A DNA stretch of 64,000 nucleotides from Rhodospirillales bacterium. GTDB lineage: Bacteria > Pseudomonadota > Alphaproteobacteria > Micavibrionales > Micavibrionaceae. The DNA lies in NCBI GenBank assembly GCA_020638285.1, contig JACKIV010000001.1, positions 517,675 through 581,674 of the forward strand, given 5' to 3'. This document shows, one piece after another, positions 25,951 through 35,092 of the stretch. The notes beneath the pieces were generated by a model that was given only the letters and a program-made list of their open reading frames with translations, had not been told where the DNA came from and made no database searches. Position 1 is the stretch's first letter. The number at the start of each line of letters is the position of its first letter. A program made the translations under genes and the position numbers.

Positions 25951-27645
25951 ATGTCTGACGAAGCTCGAAAATCCTATCTGGTTCTGGCCAGAAAATACCG
26001 CCCGCAGAATTTCGATGCGGTGGTGGGACAGGACGCCCTTGTCCGCACGCTGCGCAATGCCATTGAGACCGGGCGCATCGCGCATGCCTATATTCTGACC
26101 GGCGTGCGGGGGGTGGGCAAGACCACCACGGCGCGGATCATTGCCCGCGCCCTGAACTATACCGGGCCGGATGGAACGGCGGGGCCGACGGTTGACCCCA
26201 CGGATGACTGCGCGATCTGCCGCGCCATTGCCGAAGACCGCCATCCGGACGTGATGGAAATGGACGCTGCCTCGCGCACCGGGGTTGACGATATCCGGGA
26301 ATTGATTGAAGGGGTGCGGTATGCGCCGACGTCCGCGCGGTACAAGGTTTATATCATCGACGAAGTTCATATGCTCTCCAAAGCGGCGTTCAACGCCCTG
26401 CTCAAGACCCTGGAGGAGCCGCCGCCGCGCGTGATTTTCATCTTTGCAACCACCGAAATCCGTAAAGTCCCCGTGACGGTTTTGTCCCGGTGCCAGAGGT
26501 TTGATCTGCGCCGGGTGGATGCGGATGTTCTGGCCGGGTATTACAAAAAGATCTGCGGGTTGGAAAATGTGGACGCGGAGGATGAGGCTCTGGCCCTGGT
26601 TGCGCGGGCGGCGGACGGCTCGGTGCGCGACGGGCTGTCGATTCTCGATCAGGCGATTGTGCTGGGCGGCGGACGCGTGGGAACCGATCTCGTGCGCGGG
26701 ATGCTGGGCCTGTCTGATCGTCTGCGCGGACTGGATTTGCTGGAGCAGATTTTGCGCGGCGATGTGTCCGGCGCGCTGGAGATTTTGCAGGGGTTCTTCC
26801 GGGATGGAGCCGATCCGGTCGTGGTTCTGGAGGACTTGCTGGGTTTTACCCATCAGGTCACGCGCCTGAAAGCCGTCCCCGATTCGGCGGTGGAGATGGA
26901 AAAAGCCGCCGGGGCCGAAGAAATCGGACGTCTGAAGGCTCTGGCCGGGGCTGTGGGCATGCCGGCGCTCGTGCGGACATGGCAGATTTTGCTCAAAGGC
27001 ATGGGCGAGGTCGGCGCGGCTCCGGCGCCTCAGGCGGCTGCGGAAATGGTTGTGATTCGCCTTGTTTATGCGGCGGAGTTGCCCGATCCGGCGGCGATTT
27101 TGAAAACCTTGACCAAAGCGCCGGATTCGTCTGTTCCTCCGGCCCCCCGTTCGCCTGGCGGAGCGGCCTACAGCTCAGGAGGAGGGGCGTCTGTGGCTGC
27201 GGCGGTGTCTGTGCCGATGCCCATGGATGATTCTTTGCCGAATCCGGATAGAGCGATCAATACATTGCATGATGTCGTTGAAGTGCTTCAGGCCAGCGGC
27301 GCGCATGTTCTGGCCGGTCAGGTCCGGCATTTTGTGCATCTGGTGCGCCTTGTCCCCGGTCAGATTGAAATTCGTCCCGGTCCGGATGCGCCTGCGCGTC
27401 TGTCTCAGGATTTGGGCAAGGCGTTGGGTGCGGCAACGGGGATGCGCTGGATCATCAGTGTTTCTTCTGCGCCGGGCCAGCCGACTCTTGACGAGGACGA
27501 GGCGCGCGCCCGGTCCGAGGTTGAGGCGCAGGTCCGCGCACACCCCCTCGTCCGGAAGGTTTTTGATCTTTTCCCGGGGGCGGAACTGGTCCGCATTCAT
27601 CCTCCACAAGACGATTCAATGCAGAAACCACAAGAAAGGACGTAG
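25951..27645 (+). CDS. dnaX: DNA polymerase III gamma/tau subunit
   Basis: The clamp-loader ATPase, 564 residues. AAA+ motifs are GVRGVGKTTTAR (Walker A, 51-62), YIIDEVHML (Walker B), and sensor 1 with the Arg finger region (TTEIRKVPVTVLSRCQRF). The zinc-binding Cys of E. coli DnaX are mostly missing (ALNYTGPDG, then only CAIC), as is common in alphaproteobacteria. The C-terminal part (400-564) is the tau-specific region. ybaB follows after 6 bp; recR, the usual third gene, is missing. Confidence 0.95.
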   Translation: MSDEARKSYLVLARKYRPQNFDAVVGQDALVRTLRNAIETGRIAHAYILTGVRGVGKTTTARIIARALNYTGPDGTAGPTVDPTDDCAICRAIAEDRHPDVMEMDAASRTGVDDIRELIEGVRYAPTSARYKVYIIDEVHMLSKAAFNALLKTLEEPPPRVIFIFATTEIRKVPVTVLSRCQRFDLRRVDADVLAGYYKKICGLENVDAEDEALALVARAADGSVRDGLSILDQAIVLGGGRVGTDLVRGMLGLSDRLRGLDLLEQILRGDVSGALEILQGFFRDGADPVVVLEDLLGFTHQVTRLKAVPDSAVEMEKAAGAEEIGRLKALAGAVGMPALVRTWQILLKGMGEVGAAPAPQAAAEMVVIRLVYAAELPDPAAILKTLTKAPDSSVPPAPRSPGGAAYSSGGGASVAAAVSVPMPMDDSLPNPDRAINTLHDVVEVLQASGAHVLAGQVRHFVHLVRLVPGQIEIRPGPDAPARLSQDLGKALGAATGMRWIISVSSAPGQPTLDEDEARARSEVEAQVRAHPLVRKVFDLFPGAELVRIHPPQDDSMQKPQERT

Positions 27646-27651
27646 AAGGCT

Positions 27652-27969
27652 ATGGCGTTTAATATGCATAACATGATGAAGCAGGCGCAGGAAATGCAGG
27701 CGCGGATGGAAGAGCTTCAGGTCAAAATGGCCGAGCGCGAGGTCGAAGGCGTCTCAGGCGGCGGGATGGTCCGTATCGTTTTGACCTGCAAGGGCGAAGC
27801 GCGAAAGGTTACGATTGATCCCTCCGTTCTGTCCGACAAGGAAATTGTAGAAGATCTCGTCAAGGCCGCGATCAACAATGCGCGCGTGGCGGCAGATCAG
27901 ACTTTGGCCGGTGAAACGAAAGCTCTCATGGAAAGTCTGGGTCTGCCTGCCGGGGCCTTGCCGTTTTGA
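27652..27969 (+). CDS. YbaB/EbfC-family nucleoid-associated protein
   Basis: 105 residues, the family's length. Starts MAFNMHNMMKQAQEMQARM, with a long N-terminal helix, then the strand region VSGGGMVRIVLTCKGEARKVTIDPSVL. The family forms dimeric tweezers that bind DNA. It directly follows dnaX, its conserved neighbour across bacteria. Here it is followed by galU instead of recR. Confidence 0.95.
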   Translation: MAFNMHNMMKQAQEMQARMEELQVKMAEREVEGVSGGGMVRIVLTCKGEARKVTIDPSVLSDKEIVEDLVKAAINNARVAADQTLAGETKALMESLGLPAGALPF

Positions 27970-28001
27970 GCATAAAATATTTTGTGTAAGGTTGCTAAGA
28001 T

Positions 28002-28940
28002 ATGACTTTAACGAAAGCCCCTAAACCCGTTCGCAAGGCTGTTTTTCCTGTCGCGGGGCTTGGGACCCGGTTTCTTCCTGCGACCAAGGTGATGCCAAAG
28101 GAAATGTTGCCTTTGGCGGGCAAGCCGCTCATCCAGCATGCGGTGGAGGAAGCCCGCGCCGCCGGAATTGAGGAATTCATATTCGTGACAGGGCGTTACA
28201 AGGAGATGCTGGAGGAACACTTTGACCACCAGCCGGAATTGATGAATACGCTGGAGGCGCGCGGGCGGGCCGATTTGATGGATCGTCTGAAAAGCGCCGA
28301 TCTTCCTGAAGGGAGTCTGTTTCTAACGCGTCAGGCCCGGCCTTTGGGGCTGGGGCATGCGATCTGGTGCGCGCGCAAACTGGTCGGAGACGAGCCGTTT
28401 GCGATTCTTTTGCCCGACGATGTGGTGCAGGCGCGGGAGGGGTGTCTGTCCCAGATGATGAAAACCTACGAACAAACAGGCGGAAATCTGGTGGCCGTCA
28501 TGGACGTTCCGCGCGAGGATACGCGCAAATATGGCGTGGTCGATCCGGGAGCGGAAGACGGGCAAATCGTTCAGGTGCGCGGTCTGGTTGAAAAACCCGA
28601 TCCGGCCAGGGCGCCATCGACCCTGTCGATCATTGGGCGGTATATTCTTCAACCCGAAGTTTTCAATCATCTGGCTGCGTTTGACCGGGGGGCTGGCGGC
28701 GAAATTCAACTGACCGATGCCATGGAAAAACTCATCGGGCAGCAGGATTTCCATGCTTTTCGGTACGACGGAACCCGTTATGATTGCGGCAGCCCTGCCG
28801 GGTTTCTTCAGGCGAATCTGGCCTGGGGGTTGGCCGATCCTGAAACCGCCCCCGCCCTGCGCGCCTTTATCGCGTGGCAGGAGAGTGGTAAGATGCCAGC
28901 CGCATTTGATTCTTCTGCAAAGACGGGAACGCAATCATGA
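28002..28940 (+). CDS. galU: UTP-glucose-1-phosphate uridylyltransferase
   Basis: Makes UDP-glucose from UTP and glucose-1-phosphate for surface polysaccharides. 312 residues with the nucleotide-binding start AVFPVAGLGTRFLPATKVMPKEML in two segments, LPDDVV, EKPDPARAPS and RYILQPEVF. The ATG at 28002 is preceded by a modest ribosome binding site. The stop overlaps the chpT ATG (ATGA), so galU and chpT are translationally coupled, an unusual pairing. Confidence 0.95.
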   Translation: MTLTKAPKPVRKAVFPVAGLGTRFLPATKVMPKEMLPLAGKPLIQHAVEEARAAGIEEFIFVTGRYKEMLEEHFDHQPELMNTLEARGRADLMDRLKSADLPEGSLFLTRQARPLGLGHAIWCARKLVGDEPFAILLPDDVVQAREGCLSQMMKTYEQTGGNLVAVMDVPREDTRKYGVVDPGAEDGQIVQVRGLVEKPDPARAPSTLSIIGRYILQPEVFNHLAAFDRGAGGEIQLTDAMEKLIGQQDFHAFRYDGTRYDCGSPAGFLQANLAWGLADPETAPALRAFIAWQESGKMPAAFDSSAKTGTQS

Positions 28941-29581
28941 GTGAACAGGAAGCGCAATCTGTCCGGCTTGCGGAGCTTGTGGCGTCGCGCATTTGTCACG
29001 ACCTTATCAGCCCCGTCAGCGCGATGGCCAATGGCCTTGAATTTATGGAGGAAGCCGGGCCGGAGGCGTTTCCCGATGCGCTGGATCTGATCCGGTTCAG
29101 CTCCGGCGTGGCATCAGCCAAGCTTCAGGCTTTGCGCATGGCCTATGGCGCGGGGGGCAGCGATCCATCCATCGCTCTCGAAGACGTGCGGGCCATTATT
29201 GAGGACTTGACGCGTGCGGACGGAAAAATATCTCAGGACTGGGATTTTTCCAATTTGCCCAAAAAAGGTTCCATTCCAGTCGGATTTTCCAAAATTTTGA
29301 TGTGCGTTTTATTGCTTGCGCTCGAATCCTTGCCGCGTGGCGGGACCGTTCAGGTGGCGGGGGACGGGGCCGATGGCGTCCGTGTCTGTGCCGTTGGTCC
29401 GGGTGGCGCGTTGCGGGAAAAGGTTGATGCTGCGTTGGCTGGACTCCTTCCGCTTGAGATGATGGAGCCGAAACTCATCCATCCCCATTTGACGGTTTTG
29501 CTGGGCCGCGCTTATGGCTTTTCGGTCGCCGTTGTGGAGCAGGGCAATGACCGCGTTGTTTTCCAGATAAAAAAAGCGTAA
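28937..29581 (+). CDS. chpT: Histidine phosphotransferase ChpT
   Basis: Relays phosphate from CckA to CtrA and CpdR in the alphaproteobacterial cell-cycle circuit. 214 residues. The phosphorylated His lies in SRICHDLISPVSAMANGLEF (His21), the ChpT signature, in a dimerisation helix; the C-terminal half is a degenerate HATPase-like domain without ATP-binding boxes. It overlaps galU by 4 bp. Its presence implies a CckA-CtrA pathway elsewhere in the genome. Confidence 0.9.
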   Translation: MSEQEAQSVRLAELVASRICHDLISPVSAMANGLEFMEEAGPEAFPDALDLIRFSSGVASAKLQALRMAYGAGGSDPSIALEDVRAIIEDLTRADGKISQDWDFSNLPKKGSIPVGFSKILMCVLLLALESLPRGGTVQVAGDGADGVRVCAVGPGGALREKVDAALAGLLPLEMMEPKLIHPHLTVLLGRAYGFSVAVVEQGNDRVVFQIKKA

Positions 29582-29624
29582 GGGCAAATAGTCTTTCGCT
29601 GTCTGATTTTGAAGGGCGTTTGTT

Positions 29625-30704
29625 ATGGATATATCAACTCTGAAAACCGAACTGGTTTCCCTGATCGAAAGCGCGGAGGATTTGCCTGCGTTGGAGCAGG
29701 CACGGGTTAGTGTTCTGGGCAAAAAAGGCCGGATTACGGAATTGATGAAAACGCTCGGGGGCATGGATCCTGAGGCGCGCCGGAGTGCGGGGCAGGTCAT
29801 CAACACCGCGCGGGATGAAATTACGGCCCTGATCGACCGTCAGGAACGATCGCTGAAGAAACAGGCATTGGAATCGCGGCTGGCGGCGGAGCGGGTGGAT
29901 GTAACCTTGCCTGCGCGTCCGGATCCGATTGGCCATATTCATCCCATAAGTCGAACAGTTGAGGAACTGGTCGAGATTTTTGCCGCTATGGGTTTTTGCG
30001 TCGCGGAAGGGCCGGATATTGACGATGATTGGCACAATTTTACGGCGCTGAATTTTCCGCCCGGCCATCCGGCGCGCGAGATGCACGATACGTTTTACCT
30101 GCCGGACGATCCGGGTGAGACGGGCGAGCGGGCGCGCAAGCTTTTGCGGACTCACACCTCAACCGTCCAGATTCGCCATATGGTGGACCATCCGCCGCCC
30201 ATTCGGATCATCGTTCCGGGGCGGGTTTATCGGTCGGATCATGACATGACTCATACGCCGATGTTTCACCAGATCGAAGGACTTGTGGTTGGCGAGGACA
30301 TCCATTTCGGCCATCTGAAGGACTGTCTGACCCGGTTTCTGGAGGCATTTTTCCGCGTAAGGGATTTGCCTGTGCGGTTTCGCCCCAGTTTCTTTCCTTT
30401 TACCGAGCCGTCTGCCGAAATGGATATCGGCTGCTCTCGTGAGGGTGGAAGACTTGCTATCGGAGCGGGGGCGGACTGGCTGGAGATTCTGGGGTGCGGC
30501 ATGGTTCATCCGAATGTTTTGCGCAATTGTGGCATTGATCCGGAACGGTTTTCAGGTTTTGCTTTCGGGGTGGGGATCGATCGTCTGGCCATGCTCAAAT
30601 ACGGGATTCCCGATTTGCGGACGTTCTTTGAGTCCGATTTGCGCTGGCTCCGGCATTATGGATTTGCGCCATCGGAACGCGACAGCGTTGTTCTGGGCGC
30701 ATGA
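29625..30704 (+). CDS. pheS: Phenylalanyl-tRNA synthetase alpha subunit
   Basis: 359 residues: N-terminal coiled coil (about 1-85), then the class II catalytic core with HPISRTVEELVEIF, the TSTVQIR segment, RVYRSDHDMTHTPMFHQ (motif 2) and GFAFGVGIDRLAMLKYG (motif 3). The enzyme works as an alpha2beta2 tetramer. pheT, which normally follows directly, is not here: the next genes are on the other strand. rpmI and rplT are also absent upstream. Confidence 0.96.
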   Translation: MDISTLKTELVSLIESAEDLPALEQARVSVLGKKGRITELMKTLGGMDPEARRSAGQVINTARDEITALIDRQERSLKKQALESRLAAERVDVTLPARPDPIGHIHPISRTVEELVEIFAAMGFCVAEGPDIDDDWHNFTALNFPPGHPAREMHDTFYLPDDPGETGERARKLLRTHTSTVQIRHMVDHPPPIRIIVPGRVYRSDHDMTHTPMFHQIEGLVVGEDIHFGHLKDCLTRFLEAFFRVRDLPVRFRPSFFPFTEPSAEMDIGCSREGGRLAIGAGADWLEILGCGMVHPNVLRNCGIDPERFSGFAFGVGIDRLAMLKYGIPDLRTFFESDLRWLRHYGFAPSERDSVVLGA

Positions 30705-30769
30705 GGCAAGGAACGGCAACCGACTTTCTCAAGCCTGTCTTTTTTGGGATTGAGGGTCTTTCAGAAGCT

Positions 30770-31621
30770 TCAGACGGTTCCGGGGTCTAATTGCGGGCCG
30801 TTCTGGCCGGGGCGATTCGTTGGGCCATCGAGAGTCGGCGGGGCAGAAGCAGGTTTTTGAAGGTCTGAAACACGCGTGTCGCGCGGCAACTCGTCACCAA
30901 TCTGCAAGGAAAGCGGCATGTGCTTGTCCGCTCCACCGATGGCCAGAGCATTTCCCAGATTGTTTGACCCCGGATTGTTGGATGCGGCGAAGAGATTCCC
31001 GCCTGATCCGTCCATCCCGCCAAAGATTTTTCCGATAAAGCCCAAAAGGCCCGTCATCAGACGCCCCATGAGGCCCTGCATGACCTCTGTAAACCGGCTG
31101 AACATTCCGGCCATCTGGGGGTTGCTGTCCATGAGGGATTTCATTAAATCCGGTCCCTGAGCCGCCTGCGCGCCGGTTGGCGGTGTAGTAGATGTTGAGG
31201 CGTCCACGGGCGTTGCAGAGGTCGGGGCTGTTGTTTGCGATGGATCGGTCGCTGCGGCCTGAGGGGATGCGGGTGTGGCAGGAGCCTGACCGGGCGTTTC
31301 CCCTCTGGCAATGTTTTCCAGAACGTCAAAACCGCTGCCGGGATTTGCGTTTTCTTTCCGCGCGGCATCGGCAAGGGCGGCGCTGCGGATTTGTGGTGGT
31401 ATGTTCGCCATGTTCTGAATGGCGTTCGGGTTTTCTGCCAGAAGCTTTTCCATGCGCGGAAGTGCGCCCAGGGTCCTTTCCGGATTTTCAAAGTCAACTT
31501 TTGTGATTGTACGAAGGTTGGCATTATCTTCGGCGGACAGCTGCTTCCCAAGCGCCGTCAGGGCCCCTTCATTTCGGGCCAGATTTGGAAACATCGCTGC
31601 GGCAAGGGGATTCGTTGCCAT
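30770..31621 (-). CDS. Unknown protein, second of a two-gene unit
   Basis: 283 residues with a helical N-terminus, a low-complexity Ala/Pro/Thr/Ser/Gln linker (about 110-155), then a Met/Gly-rich amphipathic stretch (MQGLMGRLMTGLLGFIGKIFGGMDG) that could associate with membranes. The C-terminus is Pro/Asn-rich. It starts one base after the stop of the gene upstream, so the two are coupled. There is no signal peptide. I do not recognise it. Confidence 0.65.
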   Translation of the reverse strand: MATNPLAAAMFPNLARNEGALTALGKQLSAEDNANLRTITKVDFENPERTLGALPRMEKLLAENPNAIQNMANIPPQIRSAALADAARKENANPGSGFDVLENIARGETPGQAPATPASPQAAATDPSQTTAPTSATPVDASTSTTPPTGAQAAQGPDLMKSLMDSNPQMAGMFSRFTEVMQGLMGRLMTGLLGFIGKIFGGMDGSGGNLFAASNNPGSNNLGNALAIGGADKHMPLSLQIGDELPRDTRVSDLQKPASAPPTLDGPTNRPGQNGPQLDPGTV

Positions 31622-31622
31622 C

Positions 31623-31997
31623 TTACATCACCTTCCATTTATCAATATGGCTGTGCCGGACGAGGAGGGGCACAGAGCCCAGATCCGCGACCTTGTCGCC
31701 TTCAAATTGAATTAAATAGGTCTGCGTGGCCCGTGACAAGGGCTTGCGCATTGCGGGGTTGATGGTCAGGCCAAAATCCTGCGTAACCCCGTCGCTTAGA
31801 ATAAAAAACAGCCGATCAAGGTCAAGATCATACTCGACCCATTGAATCGGCGTGAGAAAAGGCCTGTCATACAAAATCCACGTTTTGCCTTTTTCATTCA
31901 CCATAACATCAATTTTCATTCGGTGTGCACGGTCAACGGGAACCACGGGGGCGGGCGAGGGGGCTGTTTCCTGTTTTATTTCATCGCTTTGCAGCAT
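31623..31997 (-). CDS. Unknown small protein, first of a two-gene unit
   Basis: 124 residues, mostly beta-strand by pattern (TWILYDRPFLTPIQWVEYDL, RLFFILSDGVTQDFGLTI, TYLIQFEGDKV). The N-terminal 25 residues are a Pro/Glu-rich tail. There is no signal peptide or membrane helix. It shares a transcript with the 283-residue protein. The pairing of a small beta protein and a linker-plus-amphipathic protein is suggestive of a complex, but nothing in the sequence names it. Confidence 0.65.
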   Translation of the reverse strand: MLQSDEIKQETAPSPAPVVPVDRAHRMKIDVMVNEKGKTWILYDRPFLTPIQWVEYDLDLDRLFFILSDGVTQDFGLTINPAMRKPLSRATQTYLIQFEGDKVADLGSVPLLVRHSHIDKWKVM

Positions 31998-32304
31998 TCA
32001 TAACGCCCTTTTTCTTCACCCGACCCAAAGTTTGATTCTCAATACAGACAATACCACGACACACCCGCCGTTTGTCCGTTTTTTTGCGGGGCGCGCTCCC
32101 GTTTGGACATTGGATTTTTTGCGCCCCGGTGCCTGTCTTGCCCCTTTATGAAGGCTTTATCGCAGGTCAAGACACCCTCATTCTAAGGAATCGGAGTGCC
32201 CTTGTGCAAATTTGGGAGAGGGGTGGCGGTCGGTGCACGCAAGTGCTATACCCTTAGACTGTTGTCCGGTAAACGCACGCAGACTCAGAAAGCTCCGTGA
32301 AAAC
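31998..32304. other. Intergenic region between the unknown pair and the M3 peptidase gene
   Basis: A 307-bp divergent spacer. The only structure I see is an inverted repeat, CGGGGCGC (32087-32094) with GCGCCCCG (32121-32128), with a 26-base loop; each arm lies next to a run of Ts. No convincing promoter with both boxes, and no small gene with a ribosome binding site, was found. Confidence 0.5.
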
Positions 32305-34359
32305 ATGCCCCATTCTGCTGAAAATCCTCTTCTGGTGGTTTCCGATCTGCCGAACCATGCGCCGCCGTTCGACCGGATCGAGGAGTCTCATTATTTCCCC
32401 GCCATTGAGGCGGCCATTACGCAGGCGCGGTTGAACATTGAGACCGTGCGTGACAATCCGGAGGCTCCCGATTTTGAAAATACCATCGTTGCGATGGAAA
32501 CCGCTGCCGAGGTTCTGGGTTATGCGACCGGGATTTTTTATAATCAGCTTTCCGTGATGGAAACGGACGGGATGCAGGATCTGGCGCGGAAAATCGGCCC
32601 TGTGGCTTCGGATTTCGGGAATGACATACTGTTTGATCCCAGGTTATTTGCGCGTGTGAGGGCGGTTTATGAGAAACGGGAGTCTCTGGGCCTGAATGCT
32701 GAGCAGATCATGCTTCTGGATGAAAGCTATAAGGGTTTTGTTCGGGGTGGCGCGCTGCTGGGCGAAGACAAAAAGGCTCGTCTGCGGGAAATCAGCGCGC
32801 GAATGTCGGTTCTGGGGCCGGATTTCAGCAGCAATGTGAACAAGGCCACCGAGGGATTTATTCTCGTGGTTGAAAACAAATCCGATCTTGCGGGACTGCC
32901 CGAAGGGGCCATCGACGGCGCGCGGCATATGGCGCAGGAAAAGGGCCACCCCGGAAAATGGGTCTTCACGCTTGATTTTCCAAGCTATTATCCTTTTATG
33001 CAGTTCGCAGAAAATCGGGCGTTGCGCGAGAAAATCTGGCGGGCTTATACGGGCCGGGCGTGGAAGGATGCGCAGGATAATTCGGATTTGATCCTTGAGA
33101 TCGTTCGGCTGCGGCATGAGCGGGCGCAAATTCTGGGATATCCCACGCATGCGCACTATGTCCTTGAAAAACGCATGGCCGAGACGCCGGACACAGTGTT
33201 TTCCTTTATTGACGAGTTGAAAACGGCTTATCGGGACGCGGCCAAAGCCGATCTGGAGGCGCTAAAGGATTTTGCCGCACAGGACGGCTTGAGCGATCTC
33301 AAGCCCTGGGACGTGGCGTTTTACGGGGAGAAGCTGCGCGAAAAACTTTATGATTTTTCTTCCGAAGATCTGCGGCCTTATTTCCCGCTGGGCAATGTTC
33401 TGAATGGGATGTTTACGCATTTCAGCAAGCTGTTTCATCTGAGGTTTCAGGAAAATTCCGCCTATCCGGTCTGGCATCCGGACACAAAAGCCTATGATGT
33501 GTATGACCTGACGAGTGACGAATTTGTGGGGACTCTTTACGCCGATTTTCATCCGCGCAAGGGCAAGCGCGGCGGGGCGTGGAAGACGGGATATCGTGAG
33601 CAGGGATTGTACCACGGAAAGATTGAGCGGCCTGTCGTTGCGATTGTGTGTAATTTTACGCGTCCGACCGCGGATCGTCCGTCTCTGTTGACCTTTGACG
33701 AGGTTCAGACCCTGTTTCATGAAATGGGCCATGCGACTCATGCCTTGCTTTCGCGCGTCACGTACCAGTCTTTGAGCGGAACCAATGTGTTGTGGGATTT
33801 TGTTGAGCTGCCGTCTCAATTGCAGGAGAACTGGTGCTATGCGCGCGAGACGCTGGATCTGTTCGCGGCGCATTACCAGACGGGCGAGAAAATTCCCGAA
33901 GACCTGCATCGAAAACTCTGTGAGTCCCGGAATTTCATGGCGGGGTGGGCGGGCTTGCGCCAGATGGGGATGAGCCAGCTTGACATGCTCTGGCATACCC
34001 AGGATCCGGCGCAGATTTCCGACGTGGCGGCGTTCGAGGATGCGGCGATGGCGGATGTGAGTCTGTTCCCGCGTCTGTCCGGGCCGGTGTCTACGACCTT
34101 CCAGCACCTGTTCGCGGGCGGGTATTCGGCGGGGTATTACAGCTATAAATGGGCTGAAGTTCTGGATGCCGATGCGTTCGAATTATTTATGGAACGGGGG
34201 TTGTACGATCCTCCGACGGCGGAATCCTTTAAAAACGAGGTTTTGTCAAAGGGAGGTAGCGAACATCCGCGCATCCTCTATCGCCGCTTTCGGGGGCGCG
34301 ACGCCGATCCGCAGGCGCTTTTGCGCCGCGAGGGGCTTTGTAAAAAAGCGGGGATGTAA
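32305..34359 (+). CDS. M3-family metallopeptidase (oligopeptidase A / dipeptidyl carboxypeptidase)
   Basis: 684 residues from the ATG at 32305 (MPHSAENPLLVVSDLPNHAP). The zinc motif HEMGH is at about residues 472-476 (TLFHEMGHATHALLS), followed by the typical downstream Glu region. The N-terminal half has the long helical M3 lid. It has no signal peptide, so it probably degrades oligopeptides in the cytoplasm. Dcp and PrlC are similar enough that I do not choose between them. Confidence 0.92.
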   Translation: MPHSAENPLLVVSDLPNHAPPFDRIEESHYFPAIEAAITQARLNIETVRDNPEAPDFENTIVAMETAAEVLGYATGIFYNQLSVMETDGMQDLARKIGPVASDFGNDILFDPRLFARVRAVYEKRESLGLNAEQIMLLDESYKGFVRGGALLGEDKKARLREISARMSVLGPDFSSNVNKATEGFILVVENKSDLAGLPEGAIDGARHMAQEKGHPGKWVFTLDFPSYYPFMQFAENRALREKIWRAYTGRAWKDAQDNSDLILEIVRLRHERAQILGYPTHAHYVLEKRMAETPDTVFSFIDELKTAYRDAAKADLEALKDFAAQDGLSDLKPWDVAFYGEKLREKLYDFSSEDLRPYFPLGNVLNGMFTHFSKLFHLRFQENSAYPVWHPDTKAYDVYDLTSDEFVGTLYADFHPRKGKRGGAWKTGYREQGLYHGKIERPVVAIVCNFTRPTADRPSLLTFDEVQTLFHEMGHATHALLSRVTYQSLSGTNVLWDFVELPSQLQENWCYARETLDLFAAHYQTGEKIPEDLHRKLCESRNFMAGWAGLRQMGMSQLDMLWHTQDPAQISDVAAFEDAAMADVSLFPRLSGPVSTTFQHLFAGGYSAGYYSYKWAEVLDADAFELFMERGLYDPPTAESFKNEVLSKGGSEHPRILYRRFRGRDADPQALLRREGLCKKAGM

Positions 34360-34414
34360 ATGCCGTTGCCGAAACCATTTGGGAAAATCCTGAAATAACG
34401 ATACCTTGATCTCT

Positions 34415-35092
34415 ATGCAGACTTCATCCTTCTGTGGACCAGATCTTTCCTGTGCCCTGTGCCCGCGTCTGGCGGCGTTTCGGGACGGCAATCGGCGGAA
34501 ATTTCCGGGCCGTCACAATGCGCCGGTGTCTCCTTTCGGGGCGCTGGAGGCGCGCTTTCTGGTCGTCGGCCTTGCGCCGGGGCTGAAGGGCGCCAATTTT
34601 TCCGGGCGGCCTTTTACGGGGGATTATGCCGGGGTTCTATTGTACGGGACTCTTCTGGAAACTGGCTTTGCGTCCGGGTCGTACGGGGCGCGGGCGGATG
34701 ACGGTCTGGTTTTGAACGATTGCCGGATTACGAATGCCGTGCGCTGCGTTCCTCCACAAAACAAGCCCGAGCCGGATGAAATGGCCATGTGCCGGGATTT
34801 TCTGGCGGCTGAAATTGAGGCAATGAAAAATCTTCGGGTAATCCTGTGTCTGGGGAAGATCTCGCATGACTCGGTCGTCCGGACTTTGGGCGGGCGCCTG
34901 TCTGCACATCCCTTTGGCCATGGGGCAGAGCATGATTTCGGTTCTTTGAGGGTACTGGATTCCTATCACTGTTCACGCTACAACACCCAGACGAAACGCT
35001 TGAGCGCCCAGGGGTTTCGGACGGTTATGGAACGGGCGCGGGCGATTCTGGATGCTGAGTCCCCTGTTCAAAAAAGAATGGCAACATCATGA
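34415..35092 (+). CDS. Family-5 uracil-DNA glycosylase (UDGb type, Fe-S)
   Basis: 225 residues from the ATG at 34415. Motif 1 reads GLAPGLKGANFSGRPFTGDY, the family-5 pattern; the late motif reads YHCSRYNTQT where relatives usually have H-P-S. Four Cys suited to a [4Fe-4S] cluster are visible: CALC near the N-terminus, RCVPPQNKP and MCRDFL. It excises uracil and related lesions from DNA. Its stop overlaps the tyrS ATG (ATGA). Confidence 0.88.
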   Translation: MQTSSFCGPDLSCALCPRLAAFRDGNRRKFPGRHNAPVSPFGALEARFLVVGLAPGLKGANFSGRPFTGDYAGVLLYGTLLETGFASGSYGARADDGLVLNDCRITNAVRCVPPQNKPEPDEMAMCRDFLAAEIEAMKNLRVILCLGKISHDSVVRTLGGRLSAHPFGHGAEHDFGSLRVLDSYHCSRYNTQTKRLSAQGFRTVMERARAILDAESPVQKRMATS

